Assembly: GCA_046760705.1 (NCBI GenBank) | Contig: JBHIER010000256.1 | Coordinates: 1-5,364 of the forward strand | Direction of reading: 5' to 3' | Length of the DNA: 5,364 bases | From: JBHIER01 sp046760705 [NCBI: bacterium] | GTDB taxonomy: Bacteria; JBHIER01; G020348925 | Part shown: one piece after another, positions 1 to 5,364 of the stretch | Layout of the letters: each line of letters starts with the position of its first letter | Numbering within the stretch: position 1 is the first letter of the stretch | Position numbers and translations under genes: made by a program | The notes under the pieces: generated by a model | What the model saw: only the letters and a program-made list of their open reading frames with translations | What the model was told of the DNA's origin: nothing | Databases searched by the model: none

Positions 1-492
1 CAGCTCGGTGTTCTTTCTGTCAAGCTCCTCTATGTGCGCGTTGGCAATATCCGCTGCCCTCTGAGGGGTACGAGCGGTGGCTTTAAGCTGAACCACCCCT
101 TCCTCCGAAATTTCTATGTCGGTCCTCTCCCCGAGAGTCCTGACCGCCTCCTCTATGTTCTTCGACTTATAGATCTCCATTAGATCTAAGTTTTTTATCA
201 CCCCTTCTCTGACCGTCCGGCTCTCAAGGATGGCCACATAAATGGCCGCGGGCGTGGTCACCCCTGGTATCCCCAGCCCGCCCAACGGGAGGTTGGCCAA
301 CATTGAGGGAAGCCCGATCCCGGAAGTCTGTTCCTCAGGTGGCAGAATCGTCGTCGTGGCCGTGTACCATTTGGGAAGAATCAGGCTGATGCCGGCGGCG
401 AGGAGAGACACAGCCAAAAAGTTGAGAACGATTAACTTTCTCCACTTTACCAGAACGTGAAGGTAGTCGAAGATGTTGGTCTCTCTGGCCAT
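1..492 (-). CDS. Wzz/GNVR-type polysaccharide chain-length determinant protein, N-terminal part (cut by window edge)
   Basis: This is an inner-membrane polysaccharide co-polymerase that sets polymer length and, in Wza-type systems, couples synthesis to the outer-membrane exporter. The frame is open for 164 codons from the ATG at 490-492 to the window edge; the rest of the gene is missing. The protein has a short cytoplasmic N-terminus containing FDYLHVLVKWRK (residues 8-19), a transmembrane helix at about 20-39, then the family-typical PKWYTATTTILPPEE just outside the membrane. A Gly/Leu/Pro-rich stretch follows (about 58-80). Residues 83-160 form the start of the periplasmic alpha/beta domain, including a VVQLKATARTPQRAADIAN segment. 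The ATG is well supported: AGGGG at 499-503 overlaps the TAG stop of the upstream wza-like gene and sits 6 bases before it. Only 9 bases separate the two genes, so they are surely co-transcribed. A tyrosine-kinase domain or second membrane helix, which would lie beyond the edge, cannot be judged. Confidence 0.9.
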   Translation of the reverse strand, partial: MARETNIFDYLHVLVKWRKLIVLNFLAVSLLAAGISLILPKWYTATTTILPPEEQTSGIGLPSMLANLPLGGLGIPGVTTPAAIYVAILESRTVREGVIKNLDLMEIYKSKNIEEAVRTLGERTDIEISEEGVVQLKATARTPQRAADIANAHIEELDRKNTEL

Positions 493-501
493 CTGTTTCC
501 C

Positions 502-2166
502 CTAATAGGCGATCTGTTTGATGACGATGGCCACCGTCGCTATCTGCGCCGTGACCGTCATAAAATCCTTGAAAAGGCCCCACCAATCCCTCTCCGGTTT
601 TTCCGGGACCCAAACGGCGTCGCCGGGCTTGATCTCATCAACTTCATCGGGCCTCAACCACACTCCGGTGTCCCCTTTAATGAGCCTCACTTTGCTTTTG
701 CGGGCCTCCAGGGTGTACCCCCCCGCCTGGGCGATGTAGTAGTCGATGTCCATCTCCGGTTTGTAGATGACCGAGCCAGGATTCTCCACGGCCCCGCTGA
801 CGGTGACCGTGTTCCGAACCTTGGGAATCCTGACGATATCCATCGGCTTGAGGATGATGTCCTGTGACAGATCGTGCTCGTTGAACAGCCGCTTGAAGTC
901 CACCACCACCACTCCCCGCTGTTCCCTCGATTTTGTTTTGAAATACTCGCGCTCCTCATCTGTCATGTCGGCTACCTCCATCCGACGAAGGCGCTCGTAC
1001 TCCGGGTCAACAATTTCCGCATATATCTGTCGGATCACCTTGGCGTCATCCAAAGAAGCGTCGGATGTGAATCCCCCCGCTTTCTCAATAATGGTGCTCA
1101 ATGTCGTCTCATCTTTTTCTATGGCATACTCTCCAGGATAGCGTACCTCCCCCTCAAGGGTGACCGTCCGCCTCACCCGCCATTCCGGCTTCGATCGTAT
1201 AAAGACCTGATCATCCTCTTGAAGGGGAAAGCTTTTGGATGAGTCGCTCTGCCCAAGAAGGGTGTCCAAATCGACGGTGATTCGTTGGGTCGTCTGTCCG
1301 TCAGGTCCGAAACGAACAATCTCGGCCATGGCCATATAAGCCTGGCTTGAAAGGCCTCCGGCTATCGCTATGAGCTCCTCCAATGTATCCCCCTCTTTAT
1401 ACTCGTAGTCTCCAGGCAGGTTGAGAGCGCCTGAAATGCTCACAGAATCCAGTTTGACCGGGACAAAGATGACATCGCCCTCGAGGACATACGGATTCTG
1501 TTCCAAGTTTCCAGTCCGATTGAACAGAACCAGATCGGCGGAAAGAAGCCCGTCCTCACCGCGGCGCACCTCAATCCTTCTCGTCGACGACTTCGGTGTG
1601 AACCCGCCGGCCCGGTCGATCAATTGGGAGACCCGATCGATGGCCCTGGCCACATAGGTCCCAGGAATGGCCACCTCACCCAGGACAAAGACTCTGAACT
1701 GGCGCAGCTTAGAAAGGTTCACCGTGACCGTAACATTCCTGTACTTCTTCTTTATCTCTTCACTGATGAGTTCACAGGCCCGGGCCAAAGCTATATTGCC
1801 CACACTCAGATCTCCAATTGTGGGAATCAGCACCTTTCCTTCGGGAGTGATGGGAATCCTCGGGGGAATATGAAATTCGCTCCCAGTGCTCATGTCACCC
1901 CAGATGTTGATCACCACTTCATCCCCCGGGCCCAAGATATACTGTTCCGGGTCGATCGCCCCCTCCAAGGCCACCTCCTCCATCAGTTGCAGTTGCATCT
2001 TCGACCTCCACGCTTCCCTGAGGCTGTCTGCCTTGGCCGATTCAGCAACTTGAGCCTGAGCCTCGCCCAATCCGACCGCACAGAACATGAACCATATCAG
2101 CGCGGTGACAAAACGGGAGAGCGCACATTCTCTTCTCAATAGTTCATGACGACGCAAGAGTTGCAT
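502..2166 (-). CDS. Wza-like polysaccharide export protein with four SLBB repeats
   Basis: This is an outer-membrane or periplasmic channel protein for polysaccharide export. Starting at the ATG at 2164-2166 gives 554 residues. A signal peptide covers residues 1-38, with an Arg-rich n-region, a hydrophobic core at about 19-32 and an AQA|Q cleavage site. No lipobox is visible, unlike E. coli Wza. The poly-export domain is at about 73-150 (YILGPGDEVVINIWG, then GKVLIPTIGDLSV). Four SLBB-type units follow, each with the G-x-(V/L)-x-x-PG(x)Y...AGG(F/L/Y) signature, at about 158-205, 242-285, 333-380 and 452-497. A charged, helix-prone insert (about 381-420) lies between the third and fourth. The C-terminus (about 529-554) is an aromatic then hydrophobic helix, comparable in place to the membrane-spanning C-terminal helix of Wza. 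E. coli Wza is about 380 residues, so this is a long variant. The gene overlaps the end of rmlB by 23 bases and precedes the wzz-like gene by 9. An upstream in-frame TTG at 2250 was rejected because it adds a Gly/Arg-rich stretch before the signal peptide and deepens the overlap. Confidence 0.93.
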   Translation of the reverse strand: MQLLRRHELLRRECALSRFVTALIWFMFCAVGLGEAQAQVAESAKADSLREAWRSKMQLQLMEEVALEGAIDPEQYILGPGDEVVINIWGDMSTGSEFHIPPRIPITPEGKVLIPTIGDLSVGNIALARACELISEEIKKKYRNVTVTVNLSKLRQFRVFVLGEVAIPGTYVARAIDRVSQLIDRAGGFTPKSSTRRIEVRRGEDGLLSADLVLFNRTGNLEQNPYVLEGDVIFVPVKLDSVSISGALNLPGDYEYKEGDTLEELIAIAGGLSSQAYMAMAEIVRFGPDGQTTQRITVDLDTLLGQSDSSKSFPLQEDDQVFIRSKPEWRVRRTVTLEGEVRYPGEYAIEKDETTLSTIIEKAGGFTSDASLDDAKVIRQIYAEIVDPEYERLRRMEVADMTDEEREYFKTKSREQRGVVVVDFKRLFNEHDLSQDIILKPMDIVRIPKVRNTVTVSGAVENPGSVIYKPEMDIDYYIAQAGGYTLEARKSKVRLIKGDTGVWLRPDEVDEIKPGDAVWVPEKPERDWWGLFKDFMTVTAQIATVAIVIKQIAY

Positions 2167-3160
2167 ACTGCCTTCTGTAATACTCCTGAAAAGGTTTCTG
2201 CCTCCCCTTAATCTTCTTCCACCACCACCCGTTTTCGCGGTACCACGCAATCGTCTCCCTCAAGGCCTCCTCAAAAGCGTGCCGGGGCTGCCACCCGAGA
2301 GCCTTGATCTTCGACCAATCTACGGAGTATCGCCTATCGTGGGCAGGTCTGTCCTGGACGAAGGCCAAAAGATCCCTGGGCTTGTCCAGGCTGTCGAGGA
2401 TTCTGTGGGCAATCTCAAGATTGGTCCTTTCGTCTGCCGCACCGATGTTGTAAACCTCACCACTCTCCCCTTTGTGAAGGACCACATCGAGGGCTTGGCA
2501 CAGATCCTCGACATAGACCCAATCCCTCACGTTGAGACCGTCGCCGTACAGGGGAAGTCCCTTGTCCTCAAGGGCGTTCGTCACAAAGAGAGGGATCAAC
2601 TTCTCGGGGTACTGATACGGGCCGAACTTGTTCGAACTTCTGGTAATAGTGACTGGCATCCCATATGTTTTGTAATATGAGAGGACGAGCATATCTGCCG
2701 CAGCCTTGCTGGCCGAATACGGATTGTTCGGATGGAGAGGATCGTCCTCGACAAAGGAGCCCTCTTGCCGGCTGCCGTAAACCTCATCCGTTGAGATGTG
2801 GACCAACTTCTCAACCCCGTGCCCTCTGGCCGCTTCCAACAGAACAGACGTTCCGTAGACATTGGTCCTGATAAAGGCAGAAGAGTCAAGGATCGATCTG
2901 TCGACGTGGGTCTCGGCGGCAAAATTGACAATCACACTCGATCTGGACACGACCCTATCCACGATGGCCCTATCGCAAATGTCCCCCCGAACGAAACTGA
3001 AGTTCGGCCCATTTTGAACATCCAACAGATTATCCATGTTGCCGGCGTAGGTGAGTTTGTCCAGGACCAGGACGGTGTAGCTCGGATGGTTGCGGAGAAG
3101 ATAACGGACGAAGTTGCTTCCGTTAAAACCGGCGCCTCCAGTGACCAAGATAGTCTTCAT
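2144..3160 (-). CDS. rmlB: dTDP-glucose 4,6-dehydratase
   Basis: This cytoplasmic enzyme converts dTDP-glucose to dTDP-4-keto-6-deoxyglucose, the common precursor of rhamnose and other 6-deoxyhexoses. It has 338 residues, close to the usual size. The N-terminal Rossmann motif TGGAGFNGS is at 7-15, and VLDKLTYAGN at 32-41 carries the acidic residue expected to bind the NAD ribose. AAETHVDRSI is at 81-90. The catalytic set is present: Thr-Asp-Glu at 124-126 (ISTDEVYGS) and Tyr148-x3-Lys152 (YSASK). The substrate-binding segments TRSSNKFGPYQYPEKLIP (173-190) and YGDGLNVRDWVYVEDL (205-220) are the RmlB hallmarks that separate it from GalE and GDP-mannose dehydratase. Asn13 replaces the usual hydrophobic residue (GFIGS). 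The ATG at 3158-3160 places the fold at residue 2. An ATG at 3170-3172 overlapping the upstream stop (TAATG) would add four residues and is a real alternative; the TTG at 3193 is unlikely. The gene follows the epimerase and overlaps the wza-like gene. The C-terminal WWWKKIKG and EYYRRQY are typical of the family end. Confidence 0.95.
   Translation of the reverse strand: MKTILVTGGAGFNGSNFVRYLLRNHPSYTVLVLDKLTYAGNMDNLLDVQNGPNFSFVRGDICDRAIVDRVVSRSSVIVNFAAETHVDRSILDSSAFIRTNVYGTSVLLEAARGHGVEKLVHISTDEVYGSRQEGSFVEDDPLHPNNPYSASKAAADMLVLSYYKTYGMPVTITRSSNKFGPYQYPEKLIPLFVTNALEDKGLPLYGDGLNVRDWVYVEDLCQALDVVLHKGESGEVYNIGAADERTNLEIAHRILDSLDKPRDLLAFVQDRPAHDRRYSVDWSKIKALGWQPRHAFEEALRETIAWYRENGWWWKKIKGRQKPFQEYYRRQYATLASS
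2171..2176 (-). promoter_or_regulatory. Ribosome binding site deciding the wza-like start
   Basis: AGAAGG lies 4 bases upstream of the ATG at 2164-2166, inside the last codons of rmlB. It supports this start over the TTG at 2250 and shows that the wza-like gene has its own initiation signal despite the overlap. Confidence 0.6.
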
Positions 3161-3171
3161 CTGTCCCAGCA

Positions 3172-3627
3172 TTACTCCATCTTGATGTCCCAATCGTAAG
3201 GGATTTTATCAGTGTCATACGGGAGGCGGTGTTCGTCGGGTTTCTCATAGTCATAAACCTCTGTCGGACAATTGATGACTACAGCCTCAAGGCTACCGAT
3301 GCACTTCCAGCCATGATAGAGACCGGGAGGTATCTGGATCAATGTGGGATTGTGCTCGCCGATGAAGAACTCATCCACCTCCCCCCTGGTGGGGGAGTTT
3401 TCCCTCGGATCGTACAGCACCAATTTCAACATGCCTTTTACCACTGCGATGTTGTCGGTCTGGATAGTATGGAGGTGCCATGCCTTCACCACCTGCGGAT
3501 AGGTCGTGGACATATAGATCTGGCCAACCGTGGTGAACAGTTCATCGTCGGATCGCAGAATTTCCATCACCCGGCCGCGTTCATCTGCAATCACCTTCAG
3601 CTTTTTTGTCCTCACACCGTGGATCAT
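3172..3627 (-). CDS. Short RmlC-like (dTDP-4-dehydrorhamnose 3,5-epimerase family) cupin protein
   Basis: This is a 151-residue single-domain cupin of the dTDP-sugar epimerase family, expected to act in the cytoplasm on the RmlB product. Family marks are DERGRVMEI (15-23), VVKAWHLH (46-53, aligning with RmlC VLRGLHYQ), VVKGMLKLVLYD (62-73), GEHNPTLIQIPPGLYHGW (90-107) and the C-terminal IPYDW (142-146). By hand alignment to classical RmlC, His51 matches the catalytic base, and His105 and Asp138 are also kept. The conserved Lys after the His motif aligns with Asp58 or Asn59, and the catalytic Tyr (YK.T) aligns with Asn119 in INCPTEVYD. At about 150 rather than 180 residues, and with these changes, it belongs to a shorter subgroup annotated only by family, so 3,5-epimerase, mono-epimerase or another cupin isomerase activity remain possible. 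The start ATG overlaps the ugd stop as ATGA. The next gene begins at or just after its TAA. The neighbouring rmlB supports a dTDP-sugar substrate. Confidence 0.85.
   Translation of the reverse strand: MIHGVRTKKLKVIADERGRVMEILRSDDELFTTVGQIYMSTTYPQVVKAWHLHTIQTDNIAVVKGMLKLVLYDPRENSPTRGEVDEFFIGEHNPTLIQIPPGLYHGWKCIGSLEAVVINCPTEVYDYEKPDEHRLPYDTDKIPYDWDIKME
3379..3401. other. GC-rich hairpin with a T-run inside the epimerase gene
   Basis: CTCCCCC at 3379-3385 pairs with GGGGGAG at 3391-3397 around a 5-base loop, and TTTT follows on the plus strand (3398-3401). In form it resembles a short intrinsic terminator for plus-strand (antisense) transcription. It lies wholly within codons for NSPTRGEV of the epimerase, a segment I recall as conserved in the family, so it may be only a by-product of codon choice. 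Confidence 0.25.
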
Positions 3628-4925
3628 CGCCCTACGCCGACGTACTGGAACCCCAATCCCCTCATTCTCTCAGGGTCGTATACATTTCTGGCGTCAACAA
3701 TCTTTGGCGTATTCATAAGACCTTTAATTCGTGGAAAGTCGAGCTCCCGAAACTCGTTCCACTCGGTCATGATCACCAAAGTGTCTGCGTTCTCGGCCAC
3801 CCCATAAGGGTCCTGGCAGTAGTCAACGGTGTCGAGGACCTTTCTGGCGTTCTCCATGGCCACGGGGTCGTACGCTTTGATCTTCGCCTTGTGCTGAATC
3901 AGCATCTCGATAACTGCAATCGAAGGGGCCTCCCGCATGTCATCGGTCTTCGGTTTGAAGGAGAGACCCAGAACGCCGATGCACTTTCCCCTTAGGGTTC
4001 CGTTCAGCCTTTGAATCTTCTGGAAGACGATCTCCCTCTGACGCCGATTTACGGCGATGGCGGCGTCCACAATGGACACCTGGGTATTCACCTGTTGTGC
4101 AATTTTGGTCAAGGCCAACGTATCTTTGGGAAAACACGAGCCGCCGAAACCGGCCCCTGCGTGCAGAAATTTCGGTCCGATCCTGCCGTCCAAACCCATG
4201 GCCTTGGCCACCACGTTGACGTCCGCTCCGACTTTCTCACAGAGGTCGGCCATCTCGTTTATGAAAGATATCTTAGTAGCCAGAAAAGCGTTCGAGGCGT
4301 ACTTGATCAGTTCGGCCGTTTCGAGGGTCGTTTTGATAATGGGCGTCTCGATCAAGTACAAGGGACGGTATATCTCTGACATGACCGCCATCGCCTTTTC
4401 ACTGGTGGCACCAATCACCACCCGATCAGGCCGCATAAAGTCTTCGATGGCCGACCCTTCCCTCAAGAATTCTGGGTTGGAGACCACATCGAACTCAACA
4501 GATCGTCTCTGGTGAGTCCTGATGATCTCGGCCACCTTTGCCCCAGTACCGACGCTGACAGTACTCTTGTTGACCACCACCTTGTACTCGCTCATATTCT
4601 GAGCGATCTTCTCCGCAACGGCGAAGACCTGAGAGAGATCGGCCCCTCCGTCCGATAAGGAGGGCGTACCCACCGCAATAAAGATCACCTCCGACTCCCG
4701 GATGCCCCATTCGACGTCCTCTGAAAATCCGAGCCTCTTTCTGGCCGTATTTCGCTCTATAAACTCTTTCAAGCCCGGCTCGAAGAAGGGGATCACCGAC
4801 TTTTTGAGCAGTTCTATTTTCTCCGAGTCAACATCTACGCAGAGAACAGAATTGCCGAAGTCGGCGAAGCACGCCCCGGTGACCAGACCCACATATCCAG
4901 TGCCGATCATACAGATTTTTCTCAT
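3624..4925 (-). CDS. ugd: UDP-glucose 6-dehydrogenase
   Basis: This cytoplasmic enzyme oxidises UDP-glucose to UDP-glucuronate in two NAD-dependent steps, supplying acidic sugar for exopolysaccharide or capsule. It has 433 residues, the usual bacterial length. The N-terminal NAD domain (about 1-185) starts with MIGTGYVGLVTG (GxGxxG at 8-13). It also carries an Asp-rich strand end CVDVD (29-33), AVGTPSLSDGGADL (84-97), NKSTVSVGTG (119-128) and NPEFLREGSAIEDF (150-163). The central domain (about 200-295) has the catalytic Lys208 and Asn212 (AELIKYASNAF), then GFGGSCFPKD with the nucleophile Cys264 and Asp268. The C-terminal UDP-binding domain (about 315-425) includes GLSFKPKTDDMREAPS. All expected active-site residues are present. 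UDP-ManNAc dehydrogenase (WecC type) is less likely because the motifs match the Ugd/TuaD group. The ATG at 4923-4925 has GAGGAG 6 bases upstream. It is the first gene of the operon, behind a strong promoter-like sequence, and ends with a 4-base overlap into the epimerase gene. Confidence 0.96.
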   Translation of the reverse strand: MRKICMIGTGYVGLVTGACFADFGNSVLCVDVDSEKIELLKKSVIPFFEPGLKEFIERNTARKRLGFSEDVEWGIRESEVIFIAVGTPSLSDGGADLSQVFAVAEKIAQNMSEYKVVVNKSTVSVGTGAKVAEIIRTHQRRSVEFDVVSNPEFLREGSAIEDFMRPDRVVIGATSEKAMAVMSEIYRPLYLIETPIIKTTLETAELIKYASNAFLATKISFINEMADLCEKVGADVNVVAKAMGLDGRIGPKFLHAGAGFGGSCFPKDTLALTKIAQQVNTQVSIVDAAIAVNRRQREIVFQKIQRLNGTLRGKCIGVLGLSFKPKTDDMREAPSIAVIEMLIQHKAKIKAYDPVAMENARKVLDTVDYCQDPYGVAENADTLVIMTEWNEFRELDFPRIKGLMNTPKIVDARNVYDPERMRGLGFQYVGVGR

Positions 4926-4931
4926 CCATAG

Positions 4932-4937
4932 CTCCTC
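4932..4937 (-). promoter_or_regulatory. Ribosome binding site of ugd
   Basis: GAGGAG stands 6 bases upstream of the ugd ATG and is a near-perfect Shine-Dalgarno. It settles the start, since a nearby ATG at 4927-4929 is in another frame. The stop codon of the possible leader ORF overlaps its first two bases (TGAGGAG). Confidence 0.75.
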
Positions 4938-4959
4938 ATAAAGAGTGACCGATCTCCAT
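4936..4959 (-). CDS. Possible 7-codon leader ORF upstream of ugd
   Basis: ATG at 4957-4959 opens a mini-ORF encoding MEIGHSL and ending in TGA at 4936-4938. AGAAGG at 4964-4969 sits 4 bases upstream, the same site and spacing as the wza-like gene uses. The TGA runs straight into the ugd Shine-Dalgarno, so ribosomes ending here could affect ugd initiation. The peptide has no run of one amino acid and no attenuator hairpin is visible, so classical attenuation is not supported. So short an ORF could easily arise by chance. Confidence 0.25.
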   Translation of the reverse strand: MEIGHSL

Positions 4960-4979
4960 GTTGCCTTCTCTAAATGTAT

Positions 4980-5008
4980 AAAATATCACAAACACCCTAT
5001 CTTGTCAA
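4980..5008 (-). promoter_or_regulatory. Sigma70-type promoter for the ugd operon
   Basis: A perfect -35 box TTGACA (5003-5008) is separated by exactly 17 bases from TATTTT (4980-4985, four of six matches to TATAAT). A TG one base before the -10 (TGATATTTT) matches the extended -10 pattern. Transcription would start at about 4971-4975, giving a leader of roughly 45-50 bases before ugd. The -35 box lies inside the last Leu-Thr codons of the upstream gene. An overlapping TATACA at 4975-4980 would need a 22-base spacer and is less likely. Confidence 0.65.
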
Positions 5009-5364
5009 CACATTTTTGGCTCGCCCCCTGATGTAGGCAAAGTTGACGTACTGATCCTGAGGGGTTGCACCCTTCCACCTGGTCCGAGTGGCCACCATGG
5101 TTTGGGAGGACCGATCATGTTCCGCTCCGATGAGGGTACATCTGAGACCGACGGAGGCTTCCGTGTGAGTTCGGAGAGAGCCCACCGAGATCGGACCTTC
5201 ATCGAGAAACCGGACCCCGGCAACCTCGATCGGCTCAACCACAATCCCCTCGACATCTGTAGAACCTCTATTTGCCAGGACTAAGGTGGCGGTGAACGGC
5301 GTGCCTGCGGTCACCTCCCCGGGCACTTTGAGGGAGACGCTGAGAGGGTGGCAACCATTTTTTG
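4997..5364 (-). CDS. C-terminal part of an unrecognised protein with an Ig-like, beta-rich domain (cut by window edge)
   Basis: The frame is open from the window edge to TAG at 4997-4999, giving 121 visible residues and no convincing start; a GTG at 5324-5326 is probably internal. I do not recognise the family. Residues 7-43 read like the first strands of a CARDB- or NEW3-type Ig-like domain: alternating hydrophobics, PGEVTAGTPFTATLVLANRG, then DVEGIVVEP. PISVGSL (57-63) and VGLRCTLIG (71-79) look like further strands, and the tail ending in RAKNVLTR is basic. Such domains usually occur in secreted or surface proteins, which would fit a locus for envelope polysaccharide, but no signal peptide can be seen because the N-terminus is missing. 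There are two cysteines, at 4 and 75. The gene lies 71 bases before ugd with a promoter between, so it is probably a separate transcription unit. No terminator hairpin follows it, so read-through into ugd is possible. Confidence 0.6.
   Translation of the reverse strand, partial: KNGCHPLSVSLKVPGEVTAGTPFTATLVLANRGSTDVEGIVVEPIEVAGVRFLDEGPISVGSLRTHTEASVGLRCTLIGAEHDRSSQTMVATRTRWKGATPQDQYVNFAYIRGRAKNVLTR

Larger units (their letters stand above)
1..4975 (-). other. Predicted polysaccharide operon: ugd, epimerase, rmlB, wza-like, wzz-like
   Basis: Five same-strand genes have junctions from a 23-base overlap to an 11-base gap, with no terminator-like sequence between them on the coding strand. The only clear promoter seen is in front of ugd. 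The order joins sugar-nucleotide synthesis to export within one transcript. The operon continues beyond the low end of the window. Confidence 0.75.

Noticed and set aside
457-867. 136-codon plus-strand ORF across the wza/wzz junction
   Set aside because: It spans the boundary of two real minus-strand genes and resembles no family.
900-914. CCA/CCACCA triplet run
   Set aside because: It encodes a Val run (VVVVDF) in the wza-like protein and is too short to count as a microsatellite of interest.
1624-2142. 172-codon plus-strand ORF opposite the wza-like gene
   Set aside because: The opposite strand carries a full Wza-like protein with all motifs; the plus-strand translation is low-complexity and unrecognisable.
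2167-2250. N-terminal extension of the wza-like protein from a TTG at 2250
   Set aside because: It would place a Gly/Arg-rich stretch before a clear signal peptide and overlap rmlB by over 100 bases, while the ATG at 2166 has its own ribosome binding site.
3161-3193. N-terminal extension of RmlB from a TTG at 3193
   Set aside because: RmlB proteins begin just before the Rossmann strand, as from the ATG at 3160; the extension overlaps the epimerase stop and adds residues not typical of the family.
3229-3807. 192-codon plus-strand ORF opposite the epimerase and the end of ugd
   Set aside because: It is antisense to two confidently identified genes, shows no recognisable domain, and has a composition expected of a shadow frame.
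4644-4664. Inverted repeat CCCTCC / GGAGGG inside ugd
   Set aside because: The stem is only 6 bp with a 9-base loop and no T-run, and lies in codons of a conserved Ugd segment, so chance is sufficient.
4926-4996. Terminator or riboswitch in the gap before ugd
   Set aside because: No stable GC stem followed by a T-run and no known riboswitch core could be found in the 71 bases; only the promoter elements and the mini-ORF stand out.
5351-5356. Cys preceded by Gly near the window edge as a lipoprotein site (KNGC)
   Set aside because: The -3 position is Lys rather than Leu/Val/Ile and no hydrophobic segment is visible before it, so a lipobox is not supported.

Overview
The window is an exopolysaccharide or capsule biosynthesis and export locus from an envelope-bearing (Gram-negative type) bacterium. 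Every supported gene lies on the minus strand, so the locus reads from high to low coordinates. The Wza-type outer-membrane export protein and the Wzz-type inner-membrane chain-length protein imply two membranes. The phylum cannot be fixed from this much sequence. A long Wza homologue with four SLBB units and a charged insert before the last one recalls Deltaproteobacteria, FCB-group and candidate-phylum genomes more than enterobacteria; that is inference from remembered family patterns.

Layout in transcription order. From 5364 down to 4997 is the C-terminal end of an unrecognised protein with an Ig-like, beta-rich look, cut by the window edge. Its last codons contain the -35 box of a strong sigma70-like promoter (4980-5008). 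The short leader that follows (4926-4996) holds a possible 7-codon upstream ORF and a good Shine-Dalgarno. Then come five tightly packed genes: ugd, UDP-glucose 6-dehydrogenase (3624-4925); a short RmlC-like cupin epimerase (3172-3627); rmlB, dTDP-glucose 4,6-dehydratase (2144-3160); a Wza-like SLBB export protein (502-2166); and the N-terminal 164 residues of a Wzz/GNVR chain-length protein (1-492), which runs off the low end. Junctions are a 4-base ATGA overlap, an 11-base gap (or a TAATG overlap), a 23-base overlap and a 9-base gap. This is what a single co-translated operon looks like.

Working model: Ugd makes UDP-glucuronate. RmlB makes dTDP-4-keto-6-deoxyglucose, which the RmlC-like protein probably epimerises. 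Unseen glycosyltransferases and a flippase use these sugars, and the Wza/Wzz pair controls chain length and export. No rmlA, rmlD, kinase, glycosyltransferase or Wzx/Wzy gene is in the window, so the final sugar and polymer are unknown.

No RNA genes, mobile elements, CRISPR arrays or long repeats were seen. This is mostly a conventional locus. The points most worth a second look are the epimerase, whose active site appears altered relative to classical RmlC, and the compact promoter/leader in front of ugd.
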